NCBI GenBank assembly: GCA_958295735.1
Contig: OY282369.1
Span: 3,014,983-3,078,982, forward strand
DNA from: an uncultured Candidatus Cenarchaeum sp.
GTDB taxonomy: Archaea; Thermoproteota; Nitrososphaeria; Nitrososphaerales; Nitrosopumilaceae
DNA: 64,000 bases
Reading direction: 5' to 3'
Below, piece by piece: positions 18,511-26,247 of the stretch (the stretch's first letter is position 1; each line of letters starts with the position of its first letter). The notes beneath the pieces were generated by a model that was not told the DNA's origin, searched no databases, and saw nothing but the letters and a program-made list of their open reading frames with translations. The translations under genes and the position numbers were made by a program.

Positions 18511-19087
18511 CAGCGCGATCCACGCGTCGATCACGGACTGCGGCAGGGGCCTGGCGGGGGCGCGATCCGGGGGCGCGCCGTACAGGACGTCTATCCGGAC
18601 GTCCTCCCTGCCCAGGAGATCCCCAATGTCGCCCGCATCGTGGTGCAGCCCGAGGCTCAGCAGCATCGGATCCAGAACGACGGCAGCCTTTCCCCGCCCC
18701 TGCCCCGCTCAACGAGTGAGTGGCCCGCCACGGCATCGGATCCAGCACGGCGGCCAGCCTTTCCCCGCCGCCGCCGACGAACACGGCAGTGATGGCCAGA
18801 TCTCCCGCCGCGGCGATGTCGCCCGCGGAATGGCGGATCATGATCTCGGCTATGTTGTCGTGGGCCCCGCGCAGGCCGCCCGCCGCGGCCGCCTGCCCCG
18901 CGCCTCCCGGATCCGCAGCTGCCGCGCCGCCGGGATCGGCCCGCGCATAGCCGGTCCCGCCCCGGGGCGCATCGGAGGACCGCCCGTCGGCCGCCGCCTG
19001 CTGGGCGTGCGCCGCGGTTGCGGGGACCGGCAGCGCGGCCGCCAGGAAGACCAGCGCGGGCCGCCTGCCCAAGCGCATCGCGCGCAC
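18500..19087 (-). pseudogene. Secreted protein gene broken by a 70-bp-spaced duplication
   Basis: From the ATG at 19087 the protein starts with a clear signal peptide (Arg-rich start, hydrophobic LVFLAAALPVPATAAHA, cleavage after AHA). It continues through DNIAEIMIRH and AITAVFVGGGGERLAAVLDP. The string GGATCCGATG then occurs twice, 70 bp apart (18664 and 18734), which shifts the frame. In the shifted frame the protein goes on with MLLSLGLHHDAGDIGDLL and SVIDAWIALYDQYPAGAG, and then meets the dispersed repeat at 18510. The family is not recognised. Removal of one repeat plus spacer (70 bp) restores a single frame. Confidence 0.5.
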
Positions 19088-19300
19088 GCGCCCGCGCGTC
19101 GTGAAAAGGATCCGGGCCGGCTGTCCCGCCCGCCGCCCCCGGCGGCGCCCCGGCTCCGCTCCCCCTTCCAGTGCCGCGTCGTCGTACGAGTTGTTGGCCG
19201 CCGCCGCCGCCCCCGGCGGCGCCCCGGCTCCGCCCTCCCCCCCCTCCTTCCCGTCCCCCCGGGTCCCCCCGCCCGATCCGCCCCGATGCGGGCCCGCTGC

Positions 19301-19381
19301 TAGTCTATCTCATAATCACGCCTACGGCGGCCCCGGCGGGGCAGTTTTTCACGCCTAAAATCCGAGTTATGAGATAGACTA
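19301..19381. mobile_element. 81-bp miniature element (MITE) of the IS5/ISH1-like family
   Basis: The ends are TAGTCTATCTCATAATCACG and, inverted, TAGTCTATCTCATAA. These are the same terminal repeats as the intact element at 30050-31390. It is flanked by perfect 8-bp direct repeats CCCGCTGC (19293-19300 and 19382-19389). There is no coding content, so it must be moved in trans. Its right end is 13 bp upstream of a box A. The stretch 19088-19292 before it is Pro/Gly-codon-like G+C-rich sequence without a gene. Confidence 0.9.
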
Positions 19382-19394
19382 CCCGCTGCGGATC

Positions 19395-19403
19395 ATTTTT
19401 TAG
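19395..19403 (+). promoter_or_regulatory. Box A of the 19425 gene
   Basis: ATTTTTTAG lies about 25 bases upstream of the ATG at 19425, just beyond the miniature element and its target duplication. Confidence 0.7.
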
Positions 19404-19424
19404 TGCCGCGCCGCGACCCGGCGC

Positions 19425-20042
19425 ATGGGCGGGGCCGGGCTTGGGAGGGTGGCGGGGTTCCTCCGCGGGCGGCGCGGGGCCGGCGGCGATCCGGCATCCC
19501 CGCGGGACGAGGCCCCCCCGCGGGACGAGGCCCCCCCGCGGGACGAGGCCCCCCCGCGGGACGAGGCCCCCCCGCGGGACGAGGCCCCCCCGCGGGACGA
19601 GGCGCCCGGATCGGCGATCCCGGATCCGGTCGTGAGGTCGATACTGGAGCCCGAGGACGTCCCCCCGCAACCGCGCGGGGGCGGCGCGTTCGAGGAGTTC
19701 GTCGACGAGCGGATCCTCGTCAGCCGCGACGCGCTGGGGAAAAAGGAGATGAAGGTAAAGGTCATGGAGGTCTCCGACGAGAAGGCACCCACGTCTTGGA
19801 AGCTCGGGGACCGCGTGAAGGTCACGAAGATACTGGTCACTATAAGGCACCTGGAGAGCCAGGAGGTGGAGGAGGCCGAGTTCGACATAGAGGCCATAGA
19901 GAAGGAGCTCGCCGAAAAGAGGCACTACACGTCCACCAACCGGTGGGTGCCCACAGGCGACATCAAGAACGGCTACGTGGCGGGGTCGCGCCACACCTCG
20001 CTGATCAGCGACGCGGCCGCGCTCGACTACATCGAGTTCTGA
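19425..20042 (+). CDS. Unrecognised protein with six PRDEAP repeats (205 residues)
   Basis: The ATG at 19425 is fixed by the box A about 25 bases upstream. After a short basic start, residues 25-60 hold six tandem PRDEAP units from a nearly perfect 18-bp DNA repeat, so the number may vary between strains. The rest is a compact domain with many Lys and Glu (EFVDERILVSRDAL, MKVKVMEVSDEK, LGDRVKVTKILVTIRHLES) and a C-terminus NRWVPTGDIKNGYVAGSRHT. It has no membrane segment or cysteine motif. Its last 42 codons are duplicated at 27875-28001 without the rest of the gene. It converges with the Hjc-like gene and overlaps its end by 16 bp. Confidence 0.7.
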   Translation: MGGAGLGRVAGFLRGRRGAGGDPASPRDEAPPRDEAPPRDEAPPRDEAPPRDEAPPRDEAPGSAIPDPVVRSILEPEDVPPQPRGGGAFEEFVDERILVSRDALGKKEMKVKVMEVSDEKAPTSWKLGDRVKVTKILVTIRHLESQEVEEAEFDIEAIEKELAEKRHYTSTNRWVPTGDIKNGYVAGSRHTSLISDAAALDYIEF

Positions 20043-20737
20043 GCGCGGGCCGCGCCCCCGCCGCCCCGCGGCGCGAAGGGCATGGCGCAGTCCTCCAGCG
20101 GGGCGGGCTTCCACCGGCCCCGGCCGCCGCCGGCCGCGCGCACGGACGCCTGCCCCCCGTACGCGCACGAGCAGTCGGCAGCCTTTTTCCACCGCGTCCT
20201 CCCCCCCGCGCGCTCCGCCGGCCACTCCTTGTAGTGCTCCACGAGCCTCCTGCGCTCGTACGCGCCGGCGCCCACCCTCCTCTTGGAGAGGAACTTGAAC
20301 GCCAGGACGACCCTCCTGTCGCCGTACGCGTCGAGCATGCGGGCCCACTCCACGCACCTCGCCACCTGCTCGGCCGGCACGCGCAGGCTCGCCGACGTCC
20401 CCGACTTTGCCTCCATGACGAACAGCGACCGGCGCCGCGTGTTGACGGCCAGCACGTCGGGCAGCCCCACGCTCGGGGATCCGAGGCGGAAGGCCCTCCA
20501 GTCCGGGGAGGCGTTGAACCGCTTCGCCAGCGCGTCCTCCCAGTCGTACCCGCGCCGCCTCCTCGCCCTCGACGCGGCGGCGGAGGCGGCCCCGGCATCG
20601 GCGGCCATGCCGGGCGCCCCCGCGCCCCCCTAAAAAAACGCGGCGCGCCGGCGGGCGCGGGCTTGCGCCCGTCGCGATCCAGGCGCGGGGGGCGGCCGCC
20701 GCTGCCGGGCGCGGTTTCGGTCCGGGCCAGGGCCCGG
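19916..20737. repeat. Segmental duplication of ~820 bp, copy 1
   Basis: This block matches 27875-28696 with only scattered single-base differences (offset 7,959). It contains the 3' end of the PRDEAP gene, the whole Hjc-like gene and part of a dispersed repeat. Copy 1 is probably the original, because the PRDEAP gene is whole only here. Confidence 0.88.
20027..20608 (-). CDS. Hjc-like PD-(D/E)xK nuclease (Holliday-junction resolvase family), copy 1
   Basis: The protein has 193 residues. The N-terminal 110 residues have the archaeal resolvase pattern: E24 in RGYDWEDALAKRF, D51 in SVGLPDVLAV, and E66-x-K68 in FVMEAKSGTSASLRV. This is the E...D...ExK site of Hjc-type enzymes. The C-terminal 80 residues are a basic, Cys-poor extension not found in the usual 120-140 residue Hjc. 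A box A (CTAAAAAAA on the plus strand, about 20630-20638) lies about 26 bases upstream of the ATG at 20608. It cuts branched DNA if the family assignment holds. An almost identical copy is at 27986-28567. Confidence 0.8.
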   Translation of the reverse strand: MAADAGAASAAASRARRRRGYDWEDALAKRFNASPDWRAFRLGSPSVGLPDVLAVNTRRRSLFVMEAKSGTSASLRVPAEQVARCVEWARMLDAYGDRRVVLAFKFLSKRRVGAGAYERRRLVEHYKEWPAERAGGRTRWKKAADCSCAYGGQASVRAAGGGRGRWKPAPLEDCAMPFAPRGGGGAARAQNSM

Positions 20738-20738
20738 G
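20648..20738 (+). repeat. Dispersed ~90-bp G+C-rich repeat, copy 2
   Basis: GCGGGCTTGCGCCCGTCG, then CCGCTGCCGGGCGCGG, then TTTCGGTCCGGG. Same family as 8958-9036. It sits just upstream of the box A of the Hjc-like gene and is carried along in the segmental duplication. Confidence 0.6.
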
Positions 20739-20831
20739 CCCGCCCCCGCCAGGCGCGGGCCGCCCCCGCGGGATCCGCGGCATCGCATCGGCGCCCCCGG
20801 CGGGGGCCGCGGCGCGGCGGGCCCGCGCCGC

Positions 20832-21790
20832 CTAGCAGTTCACGCCGTACGTGACGGTCTGCGATGTGAGGTCGGCCTCGAGCGCGTCCAGCTCCTCCAA
20901 GTTGATCCGGAAGTCGACGCTTACCCTGCCGCCCGGCGGCGTCCCGCCAGGTATCTCGGTGCCCGCCGCCAGCGGGGCAGAGTCGGCCGGCGTGGGGGAG
21001 GCGCCGGCCAGGCCCACGGACACCCCCGTGTACGAGGACGGCAGCGTGGGCCCCTGTACGGGGGCGCCGCCCCTGAACTGCGACCAGTCCGTGGCGGTTA
21101 TCGACACTCGGACTGGCGCAAGTGCGCGTTCGGCCGCCCCACCTGAACTGCGACCAGTCCGTGGCGGTTATCGACACCGCGGGCATCTGGACGGTTCCCG
21201 TGTTGGTTACGGTCTGCCGCGCCGGCCTGCTCCTGCTCCCCGCGGACGGGGGAGGGAGGGCGAGGGACGACTTTTCCAGCGCTATCCCGCACGTGTCTAT
21301 GCCGCGGAGAAGTTCGGGGGCCCGCTCCCACGCCGACGGTGCTCCGGAGACGGACCATGCTCCGTACGTGACGGGCAGCCGCAGGTCGCCGGAGCGGTCC
21401 AAGCTTATGCGGCCGAGCGGGCCGCCGTCCAGGCCGGCCGCGCCCGTCACGTTCCCCCCCGCCAAGGACTGGTCGCCCCCGGCCAGCGCCAGGGCGCCGC
21501 CCAGCACGCGGACGGCCTCGTACGCGGCGTAGGCGGGCGTGGCCGACGCGGCGGGGCCGGACGGGGCCGCGACGCGGTCTATGTAGTCCGTTATCATATT
21601 GCGCTCCACGGCTAACTGGACGGCGGACAGCCGGACGTCTCGGGCCAGCCGCACGGCTCGGGCCAGCCGCACGGCCGCTTCGTCGGCCAGCACGGCGGGG
21701 GACGCGGCCACCCCGGTGCCCGCCCGCCGTCGGGCGAGTGAATTCGTCTGTCGACGCGCGACGCGGCGCCGGACGGGGCGGTCGGGGCGC
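20832..21790 (-). pseudogene. C-terminal fragment of a paralogue of the giant surface protein
   Basis: The minus strand matches the last 300 residues of the protein at 36137-48112: AVQLAVERNMITDYIDRVAA, then VTYGAWSVSGAPSAWERAPE, LLRGIDTCGIALEKS and FRINLEELDALEADLTSQTV. It covers the end of the periplasmic-binding-type domain. The string AACTGCGACCAGTCC occurs twice, 70 bp apart (21076 and 21146), shifting the frame near the C-terminus. The N-terminal side is cut off by an IS630 remnant at about 21790. It is a gene relic joined to transposon sequence. Confidence 0.8.
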
Positions 21791-21931
21791 TGCGCGTAGA
21801 TCTTCACCCTCTTGCGCGGGTTTTTTCCCGTGTTGGAGGCGCGCTTGAGCTCCGCGGGACTCGGCATGCCGTTCCTCGAAAATAATCCAAACGAATGCTC
21901 AAAATTAGCTCAGTTACTTATCTCCGTCGCC
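21790..21931 (-). mobile_element. Remnant of an IS630 element: transposase start and one terminal repeat
   Basis: The minus strand encodes MPSPAELKRASNTGKNPRKR, which parallels the N-terminus of the intact transposases (MLTRAELMHALATEKDPRKR). Upstream, 21905-21931 reads, inverted, GGCGACGGAGATAAGTAACT, a diverged IS630 terminal repeat. Everything else of the element is gone. Its outer end abuts the C-terminal codons of the EcoRV-like nuclease. Confidence 0.75.
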
Positions 21932-22286
21932 ATAATTTCTCCAGTAATTTTCAAATTCTTTGTTGCTTGAGAATTCACCCGCCAGTTTTTTTATTTTTTC
22001 AATATTGGTTATAGAGCCTATGTGTTTTGTAGTTCCTGTTCCAGAACTTTTTGAGGCTATGCTCCATTTTTGACATACAACAACATGCTTTATTTTCACC
22101 ATATCTTCGGATGGTTTTGACGGATCCCATTCATAAAGAAACGCAACTATCCAATGCTGACTGAATTTTTCATACGGTAACCTACACCCGGGTTTTTTCT
22201 GTCTGGGACTTCTAAAATATCCGCCATAACTTCCCAGCGTTATCTTATTAACAGTTATCTTATTTTTCACCCTCGTCGTTTTTATA

Positions 22287-23586
22287 TAGCCGCGTAGATA
22301 AGTAACTGAGCTAATCGCGGGCGTTCATTCGGGTTGTTTTTGCGGACGCGGCGCGCCGGCACGCGCGGGGCCCGACCGCGCGCGGCGCCGTCAGATGATC
22401 TTCGCGACGGGCTCCCTGAACAGAAACCGCGTGACGTCCAGGTGGAACCGGTGCGTCCTCAGGTATTCCATCGACTTCGCGATCCTCGCGTCCACCGTCG
22501 GGTAGACCTGGTGCGCGTGCGGCTGCCGCTTGAGCGTGTTCCAGCAGGATTCGACCGGGTTGAGTTCGGGCCACCCGGTGGGGAAGTACCCGATGCGCAC
22601 GAGTCCCTCGTTGTCCTTTACGAACTCGTTCGTGCCGATCGATCGGTGCGGCGTCGCCCTGTCCACGAGCAGCGCCGCCGGGCCGTGCCGTGCCGTCACG
22701 CGCCTGAAGAACTTGATCGTCGTCTCCGTGTCGAACCTCTGCGCGTTCATGAACACCTGGTCGCCGTTCATGGACAGCGCCCCGAAGATCATCCTGCGCG
22801 TGTGGTTCCCCGTGTACCACTCGTAGGCCCGCTCCCCGACCAGCGTCCACAAGCTCCGCCTGGGCTGGTAGTCGTGCAGCAGGCTGCTCTCGTCCACCAC
22901 GAACGGCAGAAATCCGTCGTTTTCCGCCTTTTGGAGCCAATGTTTCAGCCATTTTTGCCACTTTGCTACGTTTTCGACCGACTCCCTCCTGGCGTGCACC
23001 GGCTCGGGGACCTTGGGGGAATAGCCGCCGTCGCGCAGCTTGCGGCGCACCGCCCCCTCGCTGTACGCGATGCCGGTCTTCTCCTTCACCTTCTCCGCGA
23101 GCAGCTTCGGGAACCTGGACAGCGTGTCCCCCTCTTCCATGAATTCGGTGAGCTTCCGGTTTGTTATCTTGGGCGGGCGGCCGGGGCGGGGGCGATCGCT
23201 AAGGCCCTTGAGCCCTTCCCGCAGGTAGCGCTCGTGCCACGCCCTGATCGTGTTGTACGACTTGTACATGATCCTCGCGACTTCCCTGTAGCTTTCCTTC
23301 TCGATCACGATCCTGCAGATTCCGTGGATCCTCGTCACCTTGCGGGGATCCTTTTCCGTCGCGAGGGCGTGCATGAGCTCCGCGCGGGTCAGCATGCCGT
23401 GCCCTCGAAAACAATCTAAATGAACGTTCCGGATCGGCCGGGCGTTTTTTCCTAATTATTGCGCAATTTGATCCCTCGCGACTCGGGGCGAGGCGCCCGC
23501 GAAAAACGGCCCGAATCAGCCCCCAGACTAGCTCAATTACTTATTCCGCCGCCGAAGACCAGCTCAGTTACTTATTTCCGTGGCTA
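22287..23586 (-). mobile_element. IS630-family insertion sequence, copy 2 (1,300 bp)
   Basis: It has the same terminal repeats and length as copy 1 and differs from it at only a few positions. TA direct repeats flank it (22285-22286 and 23587-23588). It splits the EcoRV-like endonuclease gene. Confidence 0.93.
22391..23395 (-). CDS. IS630-family DDE transposase
   Basis: The 334-residue protein differs from the copy at 11480-12484 by only a few residues (for example V for R in PRKVTRIH, and E for K in LVGERAYEW). Helix-turn-helix and the D...D...E triad (VVDESS, LVDRATPH, LNPVESCW) are intact, so it should be active. Confidence 0.95.
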   Translation of the reverse strand: MLTRAELMHALATEKDPRKVTRIHGICRIVIEKESYREVARIMYKSYNTIRAWHERYLREGLKGLSDRPRPGRPPKITNRKLTEFMEEGDTLSRFPKLLAEKVKEKTGIAYSEGAVRRKLRDGGYSPKVPEPVHARRESVENVAKWQKWLKHWLQKAENDGFLPFVVDESSLLHDYQPRRSLWTLVGERAYEWYTGNHTRRMIFGALSMNGDQVFMNAQRFDTETTIKFFRRVTARHGPAALLVDRATPHRSIGTNEFVKDNEGLVRIGYFPTGWPELNPVESCWNTLKRQPHAHQVYPTVDARIAKSMEYLRTHRFHLDVTRFLFREPVAKII

Positions 23587-24039
23587 TATCAACGGCTACG
23601 GGAAAATTCCCTATTTCTAGCGTAATGTCCGGATATTCCCTTTCGTTAGTTGGTAGGATCGCTGTTATGTTGTTTTTGGATGCCCAGTCCTGTATTTTTG
23701 CGATGGCGTGGTGTTCCATTATCGCCGTCACGACCTTTGATTCCTTAGGCAGAGGACTTGTGTCACCTGTAGTGCGTAGTATTGCCTCGTAATCCCACAC
23801 CGACTTACTAAACACGCGTGTCAGCTCATGCTCCAGATCCATACACGGTGGTTTTGGGGTCTGTTTATATCCGTATCAGTCACGGGCAGGTGTGGGTTAA
23901 GGCTCACCGCCCGGCCTCGCCCAAAAGCGACTCTAAGCCAGCACGACGGAGCTTGCAACCGCGGGGGCCTCTGGCCTGCCAGTCCGTTCTGACCCGTAAC
24001 AGCTCACGGTTTTAAGGCGGTTTTTCCCACGTCCGCGTC

Positions 24040-24215
24040 CGCGGGCTCGGGGAACGGCCACGCCCCCGGGCTCGGGGAACGGCCACGCCCCCGGGCTCGG
24101 GGAACGGCCACGCCCCCGGGCTCGGGGAACGGCCACGCCCCCGGGCTCGGGGAACGGCCACGCCCCCGGGCTCGGGGAACGGCCACGCCCCCGGGCTCGG
24201 GGAACGGCCACGCCC
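24040..24215. repeat. 25-bp tandem repeat, about seven units
   Basis: The unit CGGGCTCGGGGAACGGCCAC plus GCCCC repeats head to tail with a 25-bp period and almost no changes. A 25-bp unit shifts frame each time, so it is not coding. There are no spacers, so it is not a CRISPR array. The flanks 23843-24039 and 24216-24566 hold no clear gene; the motif GCGCGGGATTTTGCGG occurs twice near 24358 and 24410. Confidence 0.9.
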
Positions 24216-24566
24216 CCCCCCCCTCCTGCCGGCCCTCCTGCGGAAGCGCTTGGACTTCGTCATATGCGTGTGGGTAAATATACGCAGCAATAAACTTTCC
24301 CATTCAAGCCGTTCCGGAACGGCCTGGAAATCCCGCCCCACCGAACGCCGTCGCGCAGCGCGGGATTTTGCGGGCGTGCCCGGAATGCTTGCCGATCTGT
24401 TTCAAAAGCGCGGGATTTTGCGGCCCCGCTTGGATCTCAAAGCCGCGGGTACGAGGCAAATCGCCTCAAAATCGTGAGCTATTACTCTGACCGACAATCG
24501 CGGCAAACAAAAAAACAAACCAACTACACGATAATCTTTGGCCTGCACGCCCAACGCATGCTGGTT

Positions 24567-24771
24567 TTATTCACGGTTGCGGCAAACCGGGCTGCCGCGC
24601 AGAAGGCAGATCGAGTTTCCCGCCTGGCGATCGGAGCGGCAGAATAGCCGACAGCGCCGCAAAAAGGGGCCAGGGGGCCGGTGTTGGGGAGTAATTCTGG
24701 GCCCATCTTTGCCTTGGTCGCCCTTCTCGCCATGGTCGTGCATCGCGTCCAGGGTTGTTAACCGTGAATAA
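24567..24771. repeat. 205-bp segment bounded by 12-bp perfect inverted repeats
   Basis: TTATTCACGGTT at 24567-24578 is the exact inverse of AACCGTGAATAA at 24760-24771. The interior has no convincing gene. This could be a miniature transposable element or a structured RNA region upstream of nothing obvious; no target duplication is clear. Confidence 0.4.
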
Positions 24772-24846
24772 TCAGGGAAAATTGGCCAACGCGCGTATTT
24801 TCTTCCACGTTTGCCGTGCTTCGTTCAATGATGCCCGAAAGGCGCG

Positions 24847-25983
24847 CTATCTCGCAAATAGCAGCAATTCGCGGGACTGTTTTGGGCTCAATACGTATTT
24901 GTAGTTAATAGATTTCATGGTCACAGTCCCGTAGTATTTTTTCAAGAGTGTTATCAAATCGTCGTGGTGCGGGTAGCCAATATCATTCCACGATACCGCC
25001 ATCATGCTCGGGGTGAATTTCTTGAACACTTCCTCAAACGCGCCATGCAACTCAGAACGATCATTCCATTTGGATTTGGGGTGGTTGATTGGCAACGGCT
25101 TTCTGTTCCAGTCGATGGCTTTCTTCCACGATTCACAACCTCGTTCCAGATACATGCACAATCCTTCTAGAAAATGATAGTACTCCACATAGTCAACGGT
25201 ATTTTTTTGGCTCGTGTACGGTGGGTCTAGATAGACGACATCGTACCCGTCGTCTGGAACGTCAAGAATATCGCGATTCATTGCCTTCGTTTTGTTCCCG
25301 CTGTCAAAAACGCACCCGTTGTATTCCCTAACAAAATAATCAAACCAGTGCTCGAAACTCTTGTCCCACGTCGTTTTGTTCCCGAACGATCTTCGTACAT
25401 CTGCTAATCGTATGTACAGGTTCTTGCGGTGAAACAGATTATACGGCCGCTTTATTATGCAAGACTGAAACAGAGAAGCCAAAGCCAGTGATGTTTTGTA
25501 TTTGCTGGTAAACGTCTTCAAGTTTCCAATAAATGTGTCGATCCAGTTGTTTTCCTTGTCGGTGTAAAACACGCCACGAAACGTTCTTTCCACAAAATCG
25601 TCATATTCCACACCGCGATGCTTTTGAGTCAAGAATCTGACATCGGACGTAGTGAGTTTTACGTTGTTGTTTTCCACCACGGCCCTTCCGATGTGAAAAT
25701 TAAACCGCAGCCTGTCGTTGTAACACACATTCTTGCCGTGTTGCTTCAACTTGTACGATATCGTGCCGGTGCCCCCCATGACGTCTATCGCCGTATTGAA
25801 ACGGCATTTCGACATTTCGGACCATATCCAATCAACTATTTTTAGTTTTGAACCGTGGTACCGCGTTGACGGGAAATTATGCCCCGCGGGGCTTCTTTTG
25901 GTTGGCTGTGTTTCAACTCCAGTCATCCCGCTTGGGTTTTTTACGCGCGCTGCTTTTGGCGTGACGTTAGCTTTTTTTTCCAT
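24847..25983 (-). CDS. D12-class N6-adenine DNA methyltransferase, partner of the EcoRV-like enzyme
   Basis: The protein has 378 residues. The AdoMet-binding motif I (AIDVMGGTGTISYKL) is near residue 67 and the catalytic motif IV (YLDPPYT) near residue 255. The order I then IV and the DPPY form are those of the Dam/D12 family, to which the EcoRV methylase also belongs. The first 45 residues are a basic extension. Base composition is much lower in G+C than the rest of the window and matches the EcoRV-like nuclease fragments, so the pair probably arrived together. With the endonuclease destroyed it would now only methylate. Confidence 0.9.
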   Translation of the reverse strand: MEKKANVTPKAARVKNPSGMTGVETQPTKRSPAGHNFPSTRYHGSKLKIVDWIWSEMSKCRFNTAIDVMGGTGTISYKLKQHGKNVCYNDRLRFNFHIGRAVVENNNVKLTTSDVRFLTQKHRGVEYDDFVERTFRGVFYTDKENNWIDTFIGNLKTFTSKYKTSLALASLFQSCIIKRPYNLFHRKNLYIRLADVRRSFGNKTTWDKSFEHWFDYFVREYNGCVFDSGNKTKAMNRDILDVPDDGYDVVYLDPPYTSQKNTVDYVEYYHFLEGLCMYLERGCESWKKAIDWNRKPLPINHPKSKWNDRSELHGAFEEVFKKFTPSMMAVSWNDIGYPHHDDLITLLKKYYGTVTMKSINYKYVLSPKQSRELLLFAR

Positions 25984-26247
25984 AGTTGCGACTCATTCCT
26001 TGCCGTTTTTGCCCACGTGCCAAGTTGCGCGATCGCCCTCCTCAAAGCCGGCCCGATCCGAGACAAACGCGGGGGTGGAGGTCATTGGTGGGCGACTTTC
26101 CGACTTTGCAGAACCGGCAACCGTTTCGTTGCCACCTGTTCTGGGCATGTGACTTTAAATCCGCACTCTGCTATTAACCTGTCTATCTGATTAACGTACG
26201 CGCTCGCTCCCGGTGCCCCGCCAGTCGCAAATCAGTTCCGCCCGGGG

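Larger units (their letters stand above)
21914..23842 (-). pseudogene. EcoRV-like restriction endonuclease split by IS630 copy 2 and clipped at its C-terminus
   Basis: The 5' part (23842-23587) and 3' part (22286-21914) join into one frame of about 210 residues when the insertion and one TA are removed. The joined protein parallels EcoRV throughout: REYPDITLE (EcoRV D74), VAVDIKTT (D90, K92), ITLGSYGGYFRSPR, QHWIVAFLYEW, QKWSIASKSSGTGTTKHIGS and EFENYWRNY. The insertion falls between the codons of the catalytic Asp and Lys. The C-terminal 25-30 residues expected from EcoRV are replaced by GDGDK read from a second IS630 remnant. The low G+C of this gene, like its methyltransferase at 24847-25983, points to acquisition from outside. 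Confidence 0.92.

Noticed and set aside
18082-18666. Independent minus-strand gene starting at 18666
   Set aside because: Its first residues continue the secreted-protein frame from 19087 once the 70-bp duplication is removed, and its second half is the dispersed repeat.
24040-24215. Possible CRISPR array
   Set aside because: Units of 25 bp are joined without spacers and no cas genes are near.
26185-26205. Another end of the IS5/ISH1-like family (CTGTCTATCTGATTAACG)
   Set aside because: Only a partial match to TAGTCTATCTCATAA, with no partner end and no direct repeats nearby.
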